In this document: positions 50,449 through 61,173 of the stretch, one piece after another
Numbering within the stretch: position 1 is the stretch's first letter
Layout: each line of letters begins with the position of its first letter
NCBI GenBank assembly: GCA_964035015.1
Contig: CAXIUP010000159.1
Span: 1-64,000 of the forward strand
DNA from: Corallium rubrum
Taxonomy: Eukaryota > Cnidaria > Anthozoa > Scleralcyonacea > Coralliidae
Direction of reading: 5' to 3'
Length of the DNA: 64,000 bases
Position numbers and translations under genes: made by a program
The notes under the pieces: generated by a model
Told to the model about the DNA's origin: nothing
Seen by the model: the letters and a program-made list of their open reading frames with translations, nothing else
Databases searched by the model: none

Positions 50449-50758
50449 AAGCTTTCATATAAGAAAGAATTTGCGTATTCCACTTCGTAATAGATTGTGT
50501 GTCTTTAATTTCTTCAAATCGTTTAACATCTACACCCCAATAACGATGCTCATAAGGGATGGTACATTCCTCATCGGTATATATAGGTAGAAGAACTTTA
50601 CGTGACTCGTCGTCGCTATTTGAAAGCGGCTCACTCACCCTTACTCCTTTAACACGTAGTTGTTGCTCACTACCGCATATTAATAAGGGTATTACTTCGT
50701 CGAGCATCATCACTAGAGCACCATAATACTTGTATACGGGTACGAATCGGTAAGGCAT
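50417..50758 (-). CDS. Y-W family protein, right arm
   Basis: Intact 113-aa ORF. Contains V-L-L-P-I-Y-T-D-E and Y-E-H-R-Y-W-G-V, the same beta-then-Y-W(G/T) pattern as three other arm proteins, so it is the fourth and most divergent member. Role unknown. Confidence 0.5.
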   Translation of the reverse strand: MPYRFVPVYKYYGALVMMLDEVIPLLICGSEQQLRVKGVRVSEPLSNSDDESRKVLLPIYTDEECTIPYEHRYWGVDVKRFEEIKDTQSITKWNTQILSYMKAFEESNENWSK

Positions 50759-50794
50759 TTTTTTTTCCCACGTCTTGTTATTACCCGAATTACA

Positions 50795-50926
50795 ATGCGC
50801 TATAAAACAAAAAAAAATAAGAAAAGGAGGAGGAAAATATGTTGTACTGGTATAAAAACTAGAAAAATGCGTCAGAAAGGTGGACTGTTCAACATGCGTA
50901 AATTTAATAACGATTGGTTCTCTTAA
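50795..50926 (+). CDS. Small basic protein with Q-K-G-G and terminal D-W-F-S
   Basis: A 43-codon ORF too short for usual cut-offs. It opens with a run of Lys/Arg, contains M-R-Q-K-G-G-L-F and ends N-N-D-W-F-S. Its Q-K-G-G, basic composition and D-W terminus match the proteins at 36,672 and 50,974, so I believe it is real. Likely a core-type protease substrate. Confidence 0.55.
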   Translation: MRYKTKKNKKRRRKICCTGIKTRKMRQKGGLFNMRKFNNDWFS

Positions 50927-50973
50927 TTATTTTAGAATAATTAATCAAAAACGGAAACGACGCTTTGTTCAAC

Positions 50974-51147
50974 ATGGCTCTAAAGAATAAACAAACAAAA
51001 AGAAAAAATATAAAAAGAAAAAAAATAATTAATCAAATAAAATATTCTAGAAGAAAAACTAAAAGTCAAAAAGGCGGTTGGTGGTCAAAATTTAAAAAAA
51101 AGCATTTTCAGAAAGGTGGCGCGCCCTGGTGGCATTTTGACTGGTGA
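50974..51147 (+). CDS. Small basic protein with two Q-K-G-G sites and terminal F-D-W
   Basis: ATG 50,974 gives 57 residues: a Lys/Arg-rich N terminus, S-Q-K-G-G-W-W-S-K-F, then F-Q-K-G-G-A-P-W-W-H-F-D-W. The paired Q-K-G-G sites suit an adenain-like protease. It is next to the similar 50,795 gene and close to the right TIR. Confidence 0.6.
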   Translation: MALKNKQTKRKNIKRKKIINQIKYSRRKTKSQKGGWWSKFKKKHFQKGGAPWWHFDW

Positions 51148-51240
51148 TAAAAAAAAATTAAAAAATGTATTTTTACTATTAATAAACATTGTTTTCACAA
51201 ATTTTTTTTTTCTATGTTTTTTTATTCTAATTTAAAAAAT

Positions 51241-51923
51241 AATATTACTAAATAATCATACGTATAAGAATTCACAATCACTTCAACTTGGCTCTCGACA
51301 GCGTTACATCCGGTGCTCCCGTCTCTCTTCTTCTCGTCGCATGAACTCTTCGCGAAGAAACACGACGTTTGCGTGAAACGAAGAAGAAACAAGTTGTGTT
51401 TTATTGTTGAAATGTAGTCTGAAACGTTTCACCGTCACAGCCCACATTCCAGCACTATAAACATGATGATGTGAACAAGAAACTCAAGCATCCTTTACTA
51501 CGTAAAAACAAAGAAAGGACATCCTTTTAGCAGTCAACCACAATGATATCATCGGTTATTATTGTGTTTGAATGCTGCAAAGATGATCACGATACAAGCA
51601 GACAACACACGCACGCACGCAGAACAATAAACCACAAGAAAACACACACACACACACAACCATACAACACACCTCCTCGCACCACCCCCCAAAAAAAACA
51701 CACACCCCACCCCCCAAAAAAACACCCCACACCCCTCCTAAAAAACAATATGCTAATGAGATGAGCCAACACCCACTCTCGAACACCCCCCGGCCAAAAT
51801 TATGCTAATTTTATACCTGCTCGATGCTGATTGGCTAATGAAAAAAATACTGCAATCTGATTGGTTAAAAACTAGTGCCAGTCCCCAACACATAAAATAA
51901 AATCTTATTTTATACACCACTAC
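51241..51923 (-). repeat. Right terminal inverted repeat
   Basis: The reverse complement matches the left end nearly base for base over the outer 300 bases, apart from an expanded GTGT/GGGG tract of about 30 bases. Similarity then continues in blocks to about 51,241, including the CCGGATGT and TTATACGT words. The complement of the CCAAT/TATA block is included. Confidence 0.9.
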
Positions 51924-52904
51924 TGCAAATACTTCAACTGTGACTTACAAACCAAGACAGGAATCACCAGAGCAGTATGTTTTGCAATAGATAAGAAAAC
52001 GACCTTCGACACTCTGGCACAACAGAAAAGTCCTGTTAAGATAAAAAAATACAAAATAAGTAACAAATTTAACAGGCAAGATGTGCAAATATCAAAATAT
52101 ACAGAAGTTATCCCTTTGATTGGTAACACAGATCTGGGTTTTAAGTACAAAGATGAAGATACAATCATGCCCATATCTCAACTTACCCAAGTTACGTCCA
52201 GCCAACTTGTCACAATTAAGGGGAAGGTTTTGCATTTCACTTCAACAAAAAGATTTGTTATTGCATCTGGACCACTACGACGACAAGAATGTTGCATAGT
52301 AGATCCTTCAGGTCATATAAACGTGATATTCTGGGAAAACTATGTAGATATTGTTGAACAAGGGAAAACCTATCAGTTCAATAAATTCCGCCTAAAGAAG
52401 AGTGGTGAAGATTTGCTATTGAACTCCCCAAAAGATGAAGAACGTTGTGTAATCCAGGAAATTTCCAACTTTCAGGAAGCACTGCCAATTGTCAATGATA
52501 TTAACCTGACGAACGTGAAAGAAATTCAAGCAGATATAGTTGAAGTACATACAGTCGTGAAGAGTTATGCATGCTATTTATGTAATCGCACAGTCAACAT
52601 ATTTCCCGCTGGTACACTTGCTTACTGTACGAATGAAAATTGCAAAATAACTCAAAAAACTACTAAGTGCTCATCTCAGTGGAGCCTAAAACTGGTAGTG
52701 GAAAATAGCGCCAACTCCAAAGAGCAGTATCACCTTTCAGTCTATCACTTAATGCTCAAAACATTACTAAGTCTTTATGGGAACAACATCGATTTAATGA
52801 AATCCAAAGAGGAAATAATTGAAGCATTATTAGCTCTTGAGACAATAAACGTCTCATTTGATCTCGTAACCAAAAAAATGCTCACCGTTGAAAAATGTCA
52901 CTGA
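51924..52904 (+). pseudogene. RPA-like OB-fold gene, 3' exon (interrupted by Polinton)
   Basis: The frame runs open from the element border (51,930, Tyr-Phe-Asn-Cys) to TGA at 52,902-52,904 with no break, and continues the 5' exon in phase. The segment V-T-I-K-G-K-V-L-H-F and F-W-E-N-Y-V-D-I-V-E-Q-G-K-T-Y shows a typical OB fold. A Cys cluster (C-Y-L-C ... C-T-N-E-N-C) follows. RPA-type proteins bind single-stranded DNA. The family is multi-copy in cnidarians to my knowledge. The insertion would prevent normal expression. Confidence 0.75.
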
Positions 52905-52968
52905 AACTTTTAGACGCTCGACTTAAATGTGTTTAAATTAAATGAAAAATAGAGTTGTGTTATGTTAT

Positions 52969-53310
52969 GTTTAGTGTAATTTATGTTAGTGCGTCACATT
53001 TATATTTCAGTTCAACGAACTCAAATTACGATTGTGAAATTACGATTTATATTTTATCACTTGTCTTACTCAGTAATGTTGTGTTTACTTAATGTTTATT
53101 GTAAATTATCTTAGTGTGCCATATTTATATTTCAGTTCAACGAACTCAAATTACGATTGTGAAATTACGATTTATATTTTATCACTTGTCTTACTCAGTA
53201 AAGTTGTGTTATTGTTTACTGTAAGTTATGTTAGTGTGCTACATTTACATTTCAGTTCAACGAACTCAAATTACGATTATGAATTAAGATTTATATTTAT
53301 CAGTTATGTT
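52969..53310. repeat. Three tandem units of about 120 bp
   Basis: Units share GTTCAACGAACTCAAATTACGA and CTTGTCTTACTCAGTAA, directly behind the RPA-like gene. No gene is seen. Confidence 0.85.
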
Positions 53311-53373
53311 ATTCATAATGAATAAATTAAAATATTAAAGCATTTATGCATTGTGTTTCTGAACTATATATAG

Positions 53374-53550
53374 AGGGTTTTCACTCACGTGATCGGTGGC
53401 CCATTGGGGTGGTGAAACAATACGAAATATTTGAATAAGAAAGAGCTAATTCCCATACCGTACACCAATATGGCCGCCATTTCATTGTTTTGGTACACCA
53501 ATATGGCCGCCGTGACGCTCTATAGGCTCTGTAATTCTCGAGGGCTGAGA
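53374..53550. mobile_element. Interspersed repeat with CACCAATATGGCCGCC copies
   Basis: The block begins AGGGTTTTCACTCACGTGAT and holds two copies of TACACCAATATGGCCGCC. I recall similar sequences as dispersed repeats in coral genomes, but cannot name the family. The 3' end is not fixed. Confidence 0.4.
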
Positions 53551-54519
53551 GCATTCGTACATCTTGGCTATTCGAAGCATTTGAGGTATTTTTAAGCAAA
53601 GTATGCAAAGTCAAAACCGACACCACGATCAAGCATGTGAAAAAGAAGTCTGTGGGCTACTCTCCCTTACATTTGTGCCTGCAGTTCATGACGATATAAA
53701 TCAAGGGTTTGTTTTTACAATTGTAAAATATCCGTGCTGATCTCGGAGGCAGCACTTCACTTGCGATAGTAACTTCTAGTTTATGAAACAAATAGATCTG
53801 GTGTTTAAACGAATTAAACGACGAAAATTATCAATATTGCGATTGCGTGAGCTCTCAATTGCAATCCGGATAATTAGGCTCCCAGTAGTTTGGGTTATAG
53901 CGGTAGATTGGAGATGATTCATTTTATTACTCTACATAGAAGGATTTTCTTTTTGTACTTTCTATTACAGCTACAGGTTAACAACTCAGAGTGTGAAGAA
54001 ATAACTGTTTCCCAAGTCTTACCCGTTAACTTTGAAGAAAGTATAAATGAAAATAAGATTCACACAATTGATTTAGAAGTTTTTGAAAGTTTGTGCAGTG
54101 AAAGTTCAACGTCGATGCAAGAGCAAGTAATTACCTCAACGCCAGTTCGGTAAAGATGCTCTGGATAACTACAAGCTCAATTCCTTAAGAGGTAATACGA
54201 TTTGAAATCAATGAGGAAAAATCCGGTTTGGACCGTTTTTCACGAGCATTTTTGACTGTTCCATCACATAAAAAACTAATTATACCTGTACCTATTTCAT
54301 TTTATTTTCCAGTGTTGGTTTTTTCCAAATTTATACCGAAATCAAAACAAGAAGAGGATAAAGTGTGGAAGTTAATTAAAACTAAAATCAACGCAAAATG
54401 TAGAAAAGATATGCGTATTCGATAAAGACTGGAAAACAAAGTGATGAGACACCCCTTGCATTGAAAACGGAGAAAATGGAAACATAAATATAACAGAATC
54501 ATCCTCAGAGAACGATGAA
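53551..54519. other. Host DNA, possible decayed exon at about 53,980-54,153
   Basis: Mostly non-coding. An acceptor-like TCTATTACAG near 53,967 precedes an open stretch rich in Ser/Glu that ends at 54,153. Another short open stretch lies at 54,228-54,425. Neither is recognised. Confidence 0.35.
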
Positions 54520-54748
54520 GATTAATCTAACACTGCCAAACTCAACACAAAAGTTGACTCAAGCGGGATTTGAACTCCTCGCGGATAAATCGTTAACTTG
54601 CGTTAAGTTGTCACGAGAATATCTCATGCACTTAAATGGATAAAACTCGTCTCCAGAGCGGCGGATCGGAATCCAAAATGTGCGAGTTCAAATCCCACTC
54701 GAGTCAACTTTTGTGTTGACTTCGGCACTCGGCAGTGTTAGATTAATC
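54520..54748. mobile_element. Inverted pair of tRNA-derived SINE-like copies
   Basis: Arms 54,520-54,577 and 54,683-54,748 are reverse complements over about 58-66 bases. Each arm contains GAGTTCAAATCCC, a tRNA B-box/T-arm sequence. The right arm is preceded by a GCGGATCGGAATCC-type anticodon-arm-like stretch. A pair of SINE copies in opposite orientation, or a foldback element derived from one, is the simplest reading. Confidence 0.5.
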
Positions 54749-55507
54749 ATGAAAATAAACATAAATAATTACGTACATATACTTAAGTTAGAAATTGACG
54801 TGTTGCTGTTTTTATCATTTTTTGAAATAATATGTATGAATGAGCGGGCGGATTCTATTTTATATCCCTGTAGTAGCGTACATGCATCCTTGTCGTTGCT
54901 TTCAAAACACGCGTTATTGCTGGAACTGTATAAGGCGTAAGATATCAGCAGAAATATCAGGGTTTTTTTAAAACATACATTGAAATACAAAAGTATGCAA
55001 CATTGCATCGCGTCACGTCAGGCTTGCGATCTTTTTGACGCTTGTATACAATAATTATACGCTTCTCAAATCATTAATAATTCATGAACCGAAAACAAAG
55101 GAAATCAATACCGAGACGGAGGTTTTGATATCGGAGGAAGAAATTACATAAACAAGACCGCCTGGTCAGGCGTTCACTCGGGCTACTGCAAACCTGCAGC
55201 TGTAATTTAATACGTCGCAAACATCACACATAACAGAAAATAGTCCAAACACAATCTAACTCTCCGATAGAAAACACAATTCGCAATACACAAAACACGA
55301 TTGCCTGTATTTAACGTAATTCCACACAGCGTTCATAATTATGTCGAGTCCTTCGGGTGTTAAATATCAACACAGCACAGCACAGCACAGCACGATCATG
55401 TTTAAACTTTATTCAGCGATTGTAAGCGTGTAATATAATATAAGATCAAGATACCTGCCAGCAAAGTCTCAAACCTATAGAGTTTGCATGTTTTCATTTT
55501 GTGAATA
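54749..55507. other. Host intergenic DNA, no gene seen
   Basis: AT-rich sequence with a short CACAG tandem repeat near 55,371-55,392. No RNA gene recognised. Confidence 0.5.
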
Positions 55508-56118
55508 TCATCTGGCACTGATTCCATCTTCATCAAAGACGTCTCGAAATCTACGAGTAGAGGTGCAGGGATGCTGTTTTTTTACGACGGGGTCAAGGCA
55601 TGACAGAAGAATGGCTTTCATATCCTTATCCACTCTTCTTCCAATTGTGCAGGATACTTGCGTGCATTCGATGGTCAAAACGGGGATCTTCGAGATTCTT
55701 TCCGTTAGGAAGATTGCATATTCTTTTAGAAAGCTATGGAAGTGGTCCGTGCCATGTTCTTCTAACTCCCCTTCATGGATGATAACTTTTCCATTTGAAG
55801 CCTGTGGCCAGATAGGAGATCAAACGTGTCTTCGATATCAAAGAAGGTGGCCTTCTTAATCCCTTCTTCTACACAATCATCTATACGCTTCTCCAATGAA
55901 TCAGCGAGATCACGTGCAAAACAGCTTACATCAGTAAATGGCTCTTCAACTGTACGTTCAACCCAGTTTAGTACCACTTGCTTTGTCGCATTTCTCTTTC
56001 CGTCATTTGTGTAACACACTTCTTGTTCTGACACTTTCCAACCAACACACAACTCGATATTTTGGTAGACAGGTCTCTGTGCTTTTTCTTCGTTTTCAGG
56101 ATCGCGGCCAATGATAGT
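55508..56118 (-). pseudogene. Decayed exon of a cnidarian gene, one frameshift
   Basis: Read on the minus strand, an acceptor (TTATTTTTAG) at 56,119-56,120 precedes an open frame. It contains T-I-I-G-R-D-P-E-N-E and L-A-D-S-L-E-K-R, and continues to about 55,790, where a frame change occurs. The continuation runs on to a stop at 55,508. I cannot name the protein family; it looks like a mobile- or domesticated-element protein in cnidarians. Confidence 0.4.
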
Positions 56119-56472
56119 CTAAAAATAAGAAATAAACAAAAATAAAGGTGACGTCTTGATAATTTCGGAAACATTTAGTGAAAAGAGTTTTACTTCTAAT
56201 GAATGCACAGACTCGTACCCAGTCGCTTTTCTAGCCTTAGGAGTGGGCGCGCGGAGGTTCACGGTAAGGGGGGAAAAAAGAAATTAAGCGACTGGCAGAT
56301 TACTGTGATTTTCTTGCAAGAAATGTGAATATCTTGCAAGCAGGTATTTTGTGCTTCGTAGTTGGACTTTTTCACATTTATGTATGTAAATCGATGTTTT
56401 TATGATGTCGTCTCCGCAAATTACGTTTTCCTATTCCGTATTTCGACCTTCTAGTCTGGAGCTCTATTCAAA

Positions 56473-58201
56473 ATGGCGGACTCGGATGAAAATTTCAACA
56501 CTTCATTCTGCGCCATGAACTTAGATGGTGAGTGTGAATGATAATATAGTATTTACTGTTCTTGCAAGTTCAATTTTTGTTGTTCTAAGCTTTGAACTTT
56601 TATTCTTATTCAGATGAAGGTCCTAAAACCGACCCTCCTAAACTCCTAAAACGAGGAAGTCGCTGTCATTCAACGTAAAGCATGACCTAACACCAGATTC
56701 AAAAAGTCAGGGTTTACCAAGAACTAAATGCAGGAAAGTAGTTCAAGGTGAGTAGTATAAAAGTCCATCAGCTTTACTTATTTAAGATCTAATATGATTG
56801 TTTGAATGTGCAGATGAAGTGGGTACATTTGTTCCTGGAGATCTCCAGCAATGTTTAAAGGATATCTGCAATGAAAGAGAGGGGGAGAGAGTTAAGCAAG
56901 AAGATATCATGGAAATACTTGGTATTACTGATGACCTTTGCTCAAAAAATCGCCTTTCGAGAGCTTTGACAGCCACGTTTCCGAACTGCGAGAAGAAAAG
57001 GGTGTTGTGCAAAGATAAACAAATATATCCTTTACACATGGTATAAATTATATGCAGTATCATTACAAATACAATTATTACGAATAATATTATGTGTCTG
57101 TTATATTGTTTTAGTCCTTAACATTAATATACTACAGTGTATACAAACATCACATTGAAGCATGATTTGTCACTTGAAATGCCAGTTGACACCTCAGTTG
57201 AAGCGGGACTGAAAGAGAGGGTAAAAGACTTGGAAGCCATGATGATAAGTGTTTGGGAAGATCTACATTTGGCTTTGGCAGAAGAGGTTTGAATTTATAC
57301 TTGTATTCATTTAACCAATAGATTCCATTTTGCTGCAGTTGTCTATTCGGTTATAGATGCACAGATAACACTAATTAAAATGTTGTAAGAACAAAAAAAA
57401 GGCCTATGAAACTGAGTGAAGTGGGCCAATAGTGTTCTTAAAACATTGTGATATCATCTGTACATCAAAATACTGTAAACTGAACAGATATGATATGATA
57501 TGAGATCAGGGTAATCCAAGGTTACTGGTAAGGTCTATATAGGGCAATTAGTGCAAGACCTTATCTGTACTTTGTGTAAATATAAGGTGTTCCAAATAAT
57601 CTTGTCATTCTTTAACAATAGATATTGGTTTTGCTGTTAAAAAATGATATAACTATACTGTTTGTTGCAGAGCAACCAAGCCAAATATCTCATGAAAAGA
57701 TATAGAAGTCTTACCAATGCGAGGGAAAATTACTTGACCGCATTAATAAATGGCTACCAACAAGAACTTCTAAAGTTACAGGAGAAAGACAACATCCTTA
57801 AAAATCAGCAAAAGAATAAATTGCAAGATGAGATGGAAACGTTCAAGAGCCAATGTGATATGGGGTTCCGTGATGGTGTTCTAAAGGAAGCAGTAGAAGA
57901 TGTGCCAACTAATACATTTCTGAACTTTGCTACATCAATTGCCAATGATTATCCTCTTATTAATGACATACTGGAAACCTTGATTGGCAGTACTAAAGAC
58001 ACAGATGTCAACAAGATTAAAACCCATGAAGTCAAAATGTAACGTGCCAGTCATGCTCTATCTGGTTTGATTGCATTAGGAAATCAGAAGTATCCAAATG
58101 ACATGCAGTTACTGTTTGGTCTAGTGTTTGTCCTATGGGGGAGGAAAACAATTTATTAACATGCTCAACTCTATTGGTTTATGTCTTCATTGGGATTCAC
58201 T
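56473..58201 (+). pseudogene. DUF6589-type gene remnant, five exons
   Basis: An ATG in ATTCAAAATGGCGG context at 56,473 starts exon 1 (to 56,527). Exons 2 (56,614-56,747), 3 (56,814-57,040), 4 (57,138-57,286) and 5 (57,671-58,201) follow, with GT/AG borders. Exon 2 needs a frame change; exon 5 has an in-frame TAA at 58,040. After it, R-A-S-H-A-L-S-G-L-I-A-L resembles the DUF6589 family that is abundant in corals. The central part is a long coiled coil. It is decaying and probably inactive. Confidence 0.55.
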
Positions 58202-58685
58202 GTAAGTACTTGTGTTATATGTAGCAAATAATATGAATGTTTATACTGAGTAATTTAAATGATTTTCTTTATAGTATATATATATAGTTATTCTTTGTTT
58301 CATACTGTTAAATACTATGGTTTTGAGAATGGTTTTAATTTGCATAAAGGGTTTTTATCATTCAAAATTTAATAAATTTTTGCTTTTTGTCATTTGTCAT
58401 CAATTGTTACCAGTGCTATGAACATTTTAGATTATATCATTGTGCCACATGAAGGATCTTTGTACTTGCGTCAATCAGAGCTAATATCACTTATAAGTTA
58501 TTGGCATTACCAGACAGTGCGAGACATGACTGTCAGGATGGGAAGGCAGCATTTATTTATGATATTAACTTCTAGTTATAGTAATAATTTTAAAAATAAT
58601 CATATCACCTACCAGTACTCGGATTTTAGTATAAATATAGTCAAGTTAGTCTAATGCCAAAACCTGGAAAATATTGGTGTAATGT
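58202..58685. other. Non-coding stretch with one weak open frame
   Basis: A short open stretch near 58,394-58,654 may be a further exon of the same family, but shows no clear splice sites. Confidence 0.35.
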
Positions 58686-58686
58686 T

Positions 58687-58745
58687 TCGAGCGAAGGCCA
58701 TTCTCTCTGATGAAGGGTCTTTGCTCAAAATGTTAGATCTATATT
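58687..58745. repeat. Repeat copy 1 (also at 63,696)
   Basis: TAATGTTTCGAGCGAAGGCC and the following bases recur at 63,696-63,760 with only a small difference near the end. Confidence 0.85.
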
Positions 58746-58759
58746 TTGCGTTACTTGTT

Positions 58760-59320
58760 CAGAGCGGTGTACTGTTTTAATGACGTTTGGCTCTTGCTTG
58801 TTCAAGAATCGGCGTCTCGTTTGCTTGTGCATTTGGTCTCTGCTTGTTCAGAGCGGTGTACTGTTTTTTAATGACGTTTGGTTCTTGCTTGTTCGAGAAT
58901 CGGTGTCTTGTTTGTTTGTACATTTGGTCTCTGCTTGTTCAGAGCGGTGTACTGTTTTTTAATGACGTTTGGTTCTTGCTTGTTCAAGACGGCGTCTTGT
59001 TTGCTTGTGCATTTGGTCTCTGCTTGTTCAGAGCGGTGTACTGTTTTTTAATGACGTTTGGTTCTTGCTTGTTCAAGAATCGGCGTCCCGTTTGCTTGTG
59101 CATTTGGTCTCTGCTTGTTCAGAGCGGTGTACTGTTTTTTAATGACGTTTGGTTCTTGCTTGTTCAAGATGGCGTCTTGTTTGTTTGTACATTTGGTCTC
59201 TGCTTGTTCAGAGCGGTGTACTGTTTTTTAATGACGTTTGGTTCTTGCTTGTTCAAGACGGTGTCTTGTTTGTTTGTACATTTGGTCTCTGCTTGTTCAG
59301 AGCGGTGTACTGTTAGTTTA
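58760..59320. repeat. Minisatellite, about six copies of a 92-95-bp unit
   Basis: The unit contains GTGTACTGTTTTTTAATGACG, TTCTTGCTTGTTC and GTCTCTGCTTGTTCAGAGCG. Two alternative versions differ by a small insertion (ATCGGCG). Long open frames here are repeat artefacts. Confidence 0.9.
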
Positions 59321-59339
59321 CTAATTGGCTACCAGGGCT

Positions 59340-61118
59340 AGTGTTGCGGCGACAATTTTTGTCAGCCAAGCTTGACCTGTGAAACTTATCTAGGTATATT
59401 AAACACGGCATTTATGCTGTCATGCATCGACATTGTTGGGGTTTTTCCTTGCTCGTCACTGAGTTACAATTCGTCGCATGAAACGAATTCAAGTTTCCGT
59501 CGACTAGTCGACGAAGCTAACTATGAATTAAATTCGTCTGAATTATATGCGACGTGTTTACACTGATATGAAACTACTTAAGAGTCAAATATCTACATTT
59601 TGTGTGTACTCAACACGCGTTTCGGTTATATTTGTTCGCACCTCTCTGCTTTTAAAAATAATTGCTATTTGCGCCAAGAAATTAGTTATCTGCTCTATAC
59701 GATGTCACAAGCTAATGGAGTAAGTAAGTTCGTATGAGGCTATTATAGTGTCGTCAAACTACATATCGCGATAATCAAGTTAGCATACAAATGACCGCCA
59801 ATATCTGGTTGTCTGATATCCTAGCTATATTTCCTTCATCCCAGTTACAGTGCGCAATTTTGGGGTTTGATTGCATACGTATGGGGCTACGAGGTTGAAC
59901 GCTTAAACGCCACAAAATATGCCTTATCGTATAATACCACGCCGTATTCATCCGAAGTGCATGTTGTTTAATAAACACATCCTTTCGACTTTTAGAAACG
60001 CGCCAGAAGCGCCGTCGACTCGGCGTGGGTAATCACCTTTTGATAATCGTATCTCTGTTGATTCCCGCGATTCTGCTTCTAGTGTTAGGAACTATACTAT
60101 CCGTCCTGGCATTGCTCAGCCATTTGGTGTTGCAGGCGTATGGTAACTTGCAAGCGATATAATTTTCAAGCTTATACCGCATGGTTAAACCTTGTGAGCT
60201 AATCTGTTTTTTGCACGCAATGTTTTACACTTTTTGGTATGTCCGGTTACTGATAGGATTACTCGCTTGTGTGTCATGGCGGGCAGGATATTTGAGATAA
60301 ATTAGATTACATCTACAATCTATCTACATCCACTATTACAATACAGGTTGGCATTTCTGTAGATCATTGCCAGGCAGAAACTGGTAAGAATACAAGAGCG
60401 GCCCTCAAAACACTTTTCGATTTCAATTAGCACTCTAGGGATCTCTATACGAAGGGCTGGACTGACTAGCCAAGACGGTTCCACGATATCACTTTTAATT
60501 TTATGCTTATTAAAGGAAAAAGCGGCCATATGCTATTCTATACTACGGAAGTTTGAAGGCGTTTGTTTTCTCTCATTGCGGTAGAGCAAAAGCAATCTAT
60601 GATCCATGTTTTTCGCGTCATTTGAACTAATTTAGTTCTTAATAAATGGAATCTAGATTTTCACAGGAATTTTAATGGAGTCATAATCAGTTTTAAATAT
60701 AGAAATTTTACTATTATATACTTTTGTCTCCGTCAACTCAACGACGACGTCCTTTAAACATAATAATTCTTTTTGCAGAACAAAGAGACTGAATAATTCA
60801 TTTTTAGTCCTAATGGTCCCTAATTCGCCATAATAACCTGTTGTTCTCGTTCCTCACTTTACTGTATGTGAGGTATCGTTCAGCACTTGTTGGCCTTAAT
60901 TGGCTGAAGTATTGTTCTAACTTTATGGTTGTCCTCAAGTGAGGTTTAATTATGAACAGATTTTGTCCACCCAAGGGCCAATTAAGGCTGGTGACGTCGC
61001 GAAATTAATGACATTAACCTGTCTGTCTCTGCAAAATAAAATTTATATTCCTTCACGTTTCTCTCAATCTATCTTTCGCGTTTTTCTGAATCTACTCAAC
61101 GTTTTGGTTTACTATAGA
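59340..61118. other. Host intergenic DNA, no gene seen
   Basis: No recognisable gene, RNA or mobile element, except a 16-bp perfect palindrome CGTCGACTAGTCGACG near 59,498. Some short open stretches look accidental. Confidence 0.5.

Positions 61119-61173
<55 letters not shown>
61119..61173. repeat. (ATT)n microsatellite
   Basis: About 18 uninterrupted trinucleotide copies. Confidence 0.95.

Larger units (their letters stand above)
19732..51923. mobile_element. Polinton/Maverick (adintovirus-like) element, 32.2 kb
   Basis: Both ends carry the same inverted terminus (AGTAGTGGTGTATAAAATAAG), flanked by TGCAAA at 19,726-19,731 and 51,924-51,929. If the last T of the right end is counted as element, the duplication is GCAAA. 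Removing the element and one target copy restores an uninterrupted host reading frame, which confirms both boundaries. It encodes protein-primed polymerase B, A32-type ATPase, adenain-like protease, major capsid, penton and retroviral-type integrase, the full Polinton core. It also carries many arm-located accessory genes. At 32 kb it is longer than the 15-20 kb usual for Polintons. Several core genes have single frameshifts. Confidence 0.93.

Noticed and set aside
51543-51786. Open frames in both TIRs (about 60-100 aa, rich in Gly/Thr/His)
   Set aside because: They lie in GT/GGGG-rich TIR sequence and differ between the two copies because of tract expansion.
54681-54712. Functional tRNA gene
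   Set aside because: Only the T-arm/B-box part is convincing; the acceptor stem and D-arm do not fold into a proper tRNA, so a SINE-derived sequence is more likely.
58780-59341. A 184-codon open frame through the right-hand minisatellite
   Set aside because: It follows repeat units of 92-95 bp and has no recognisable domain or start context.
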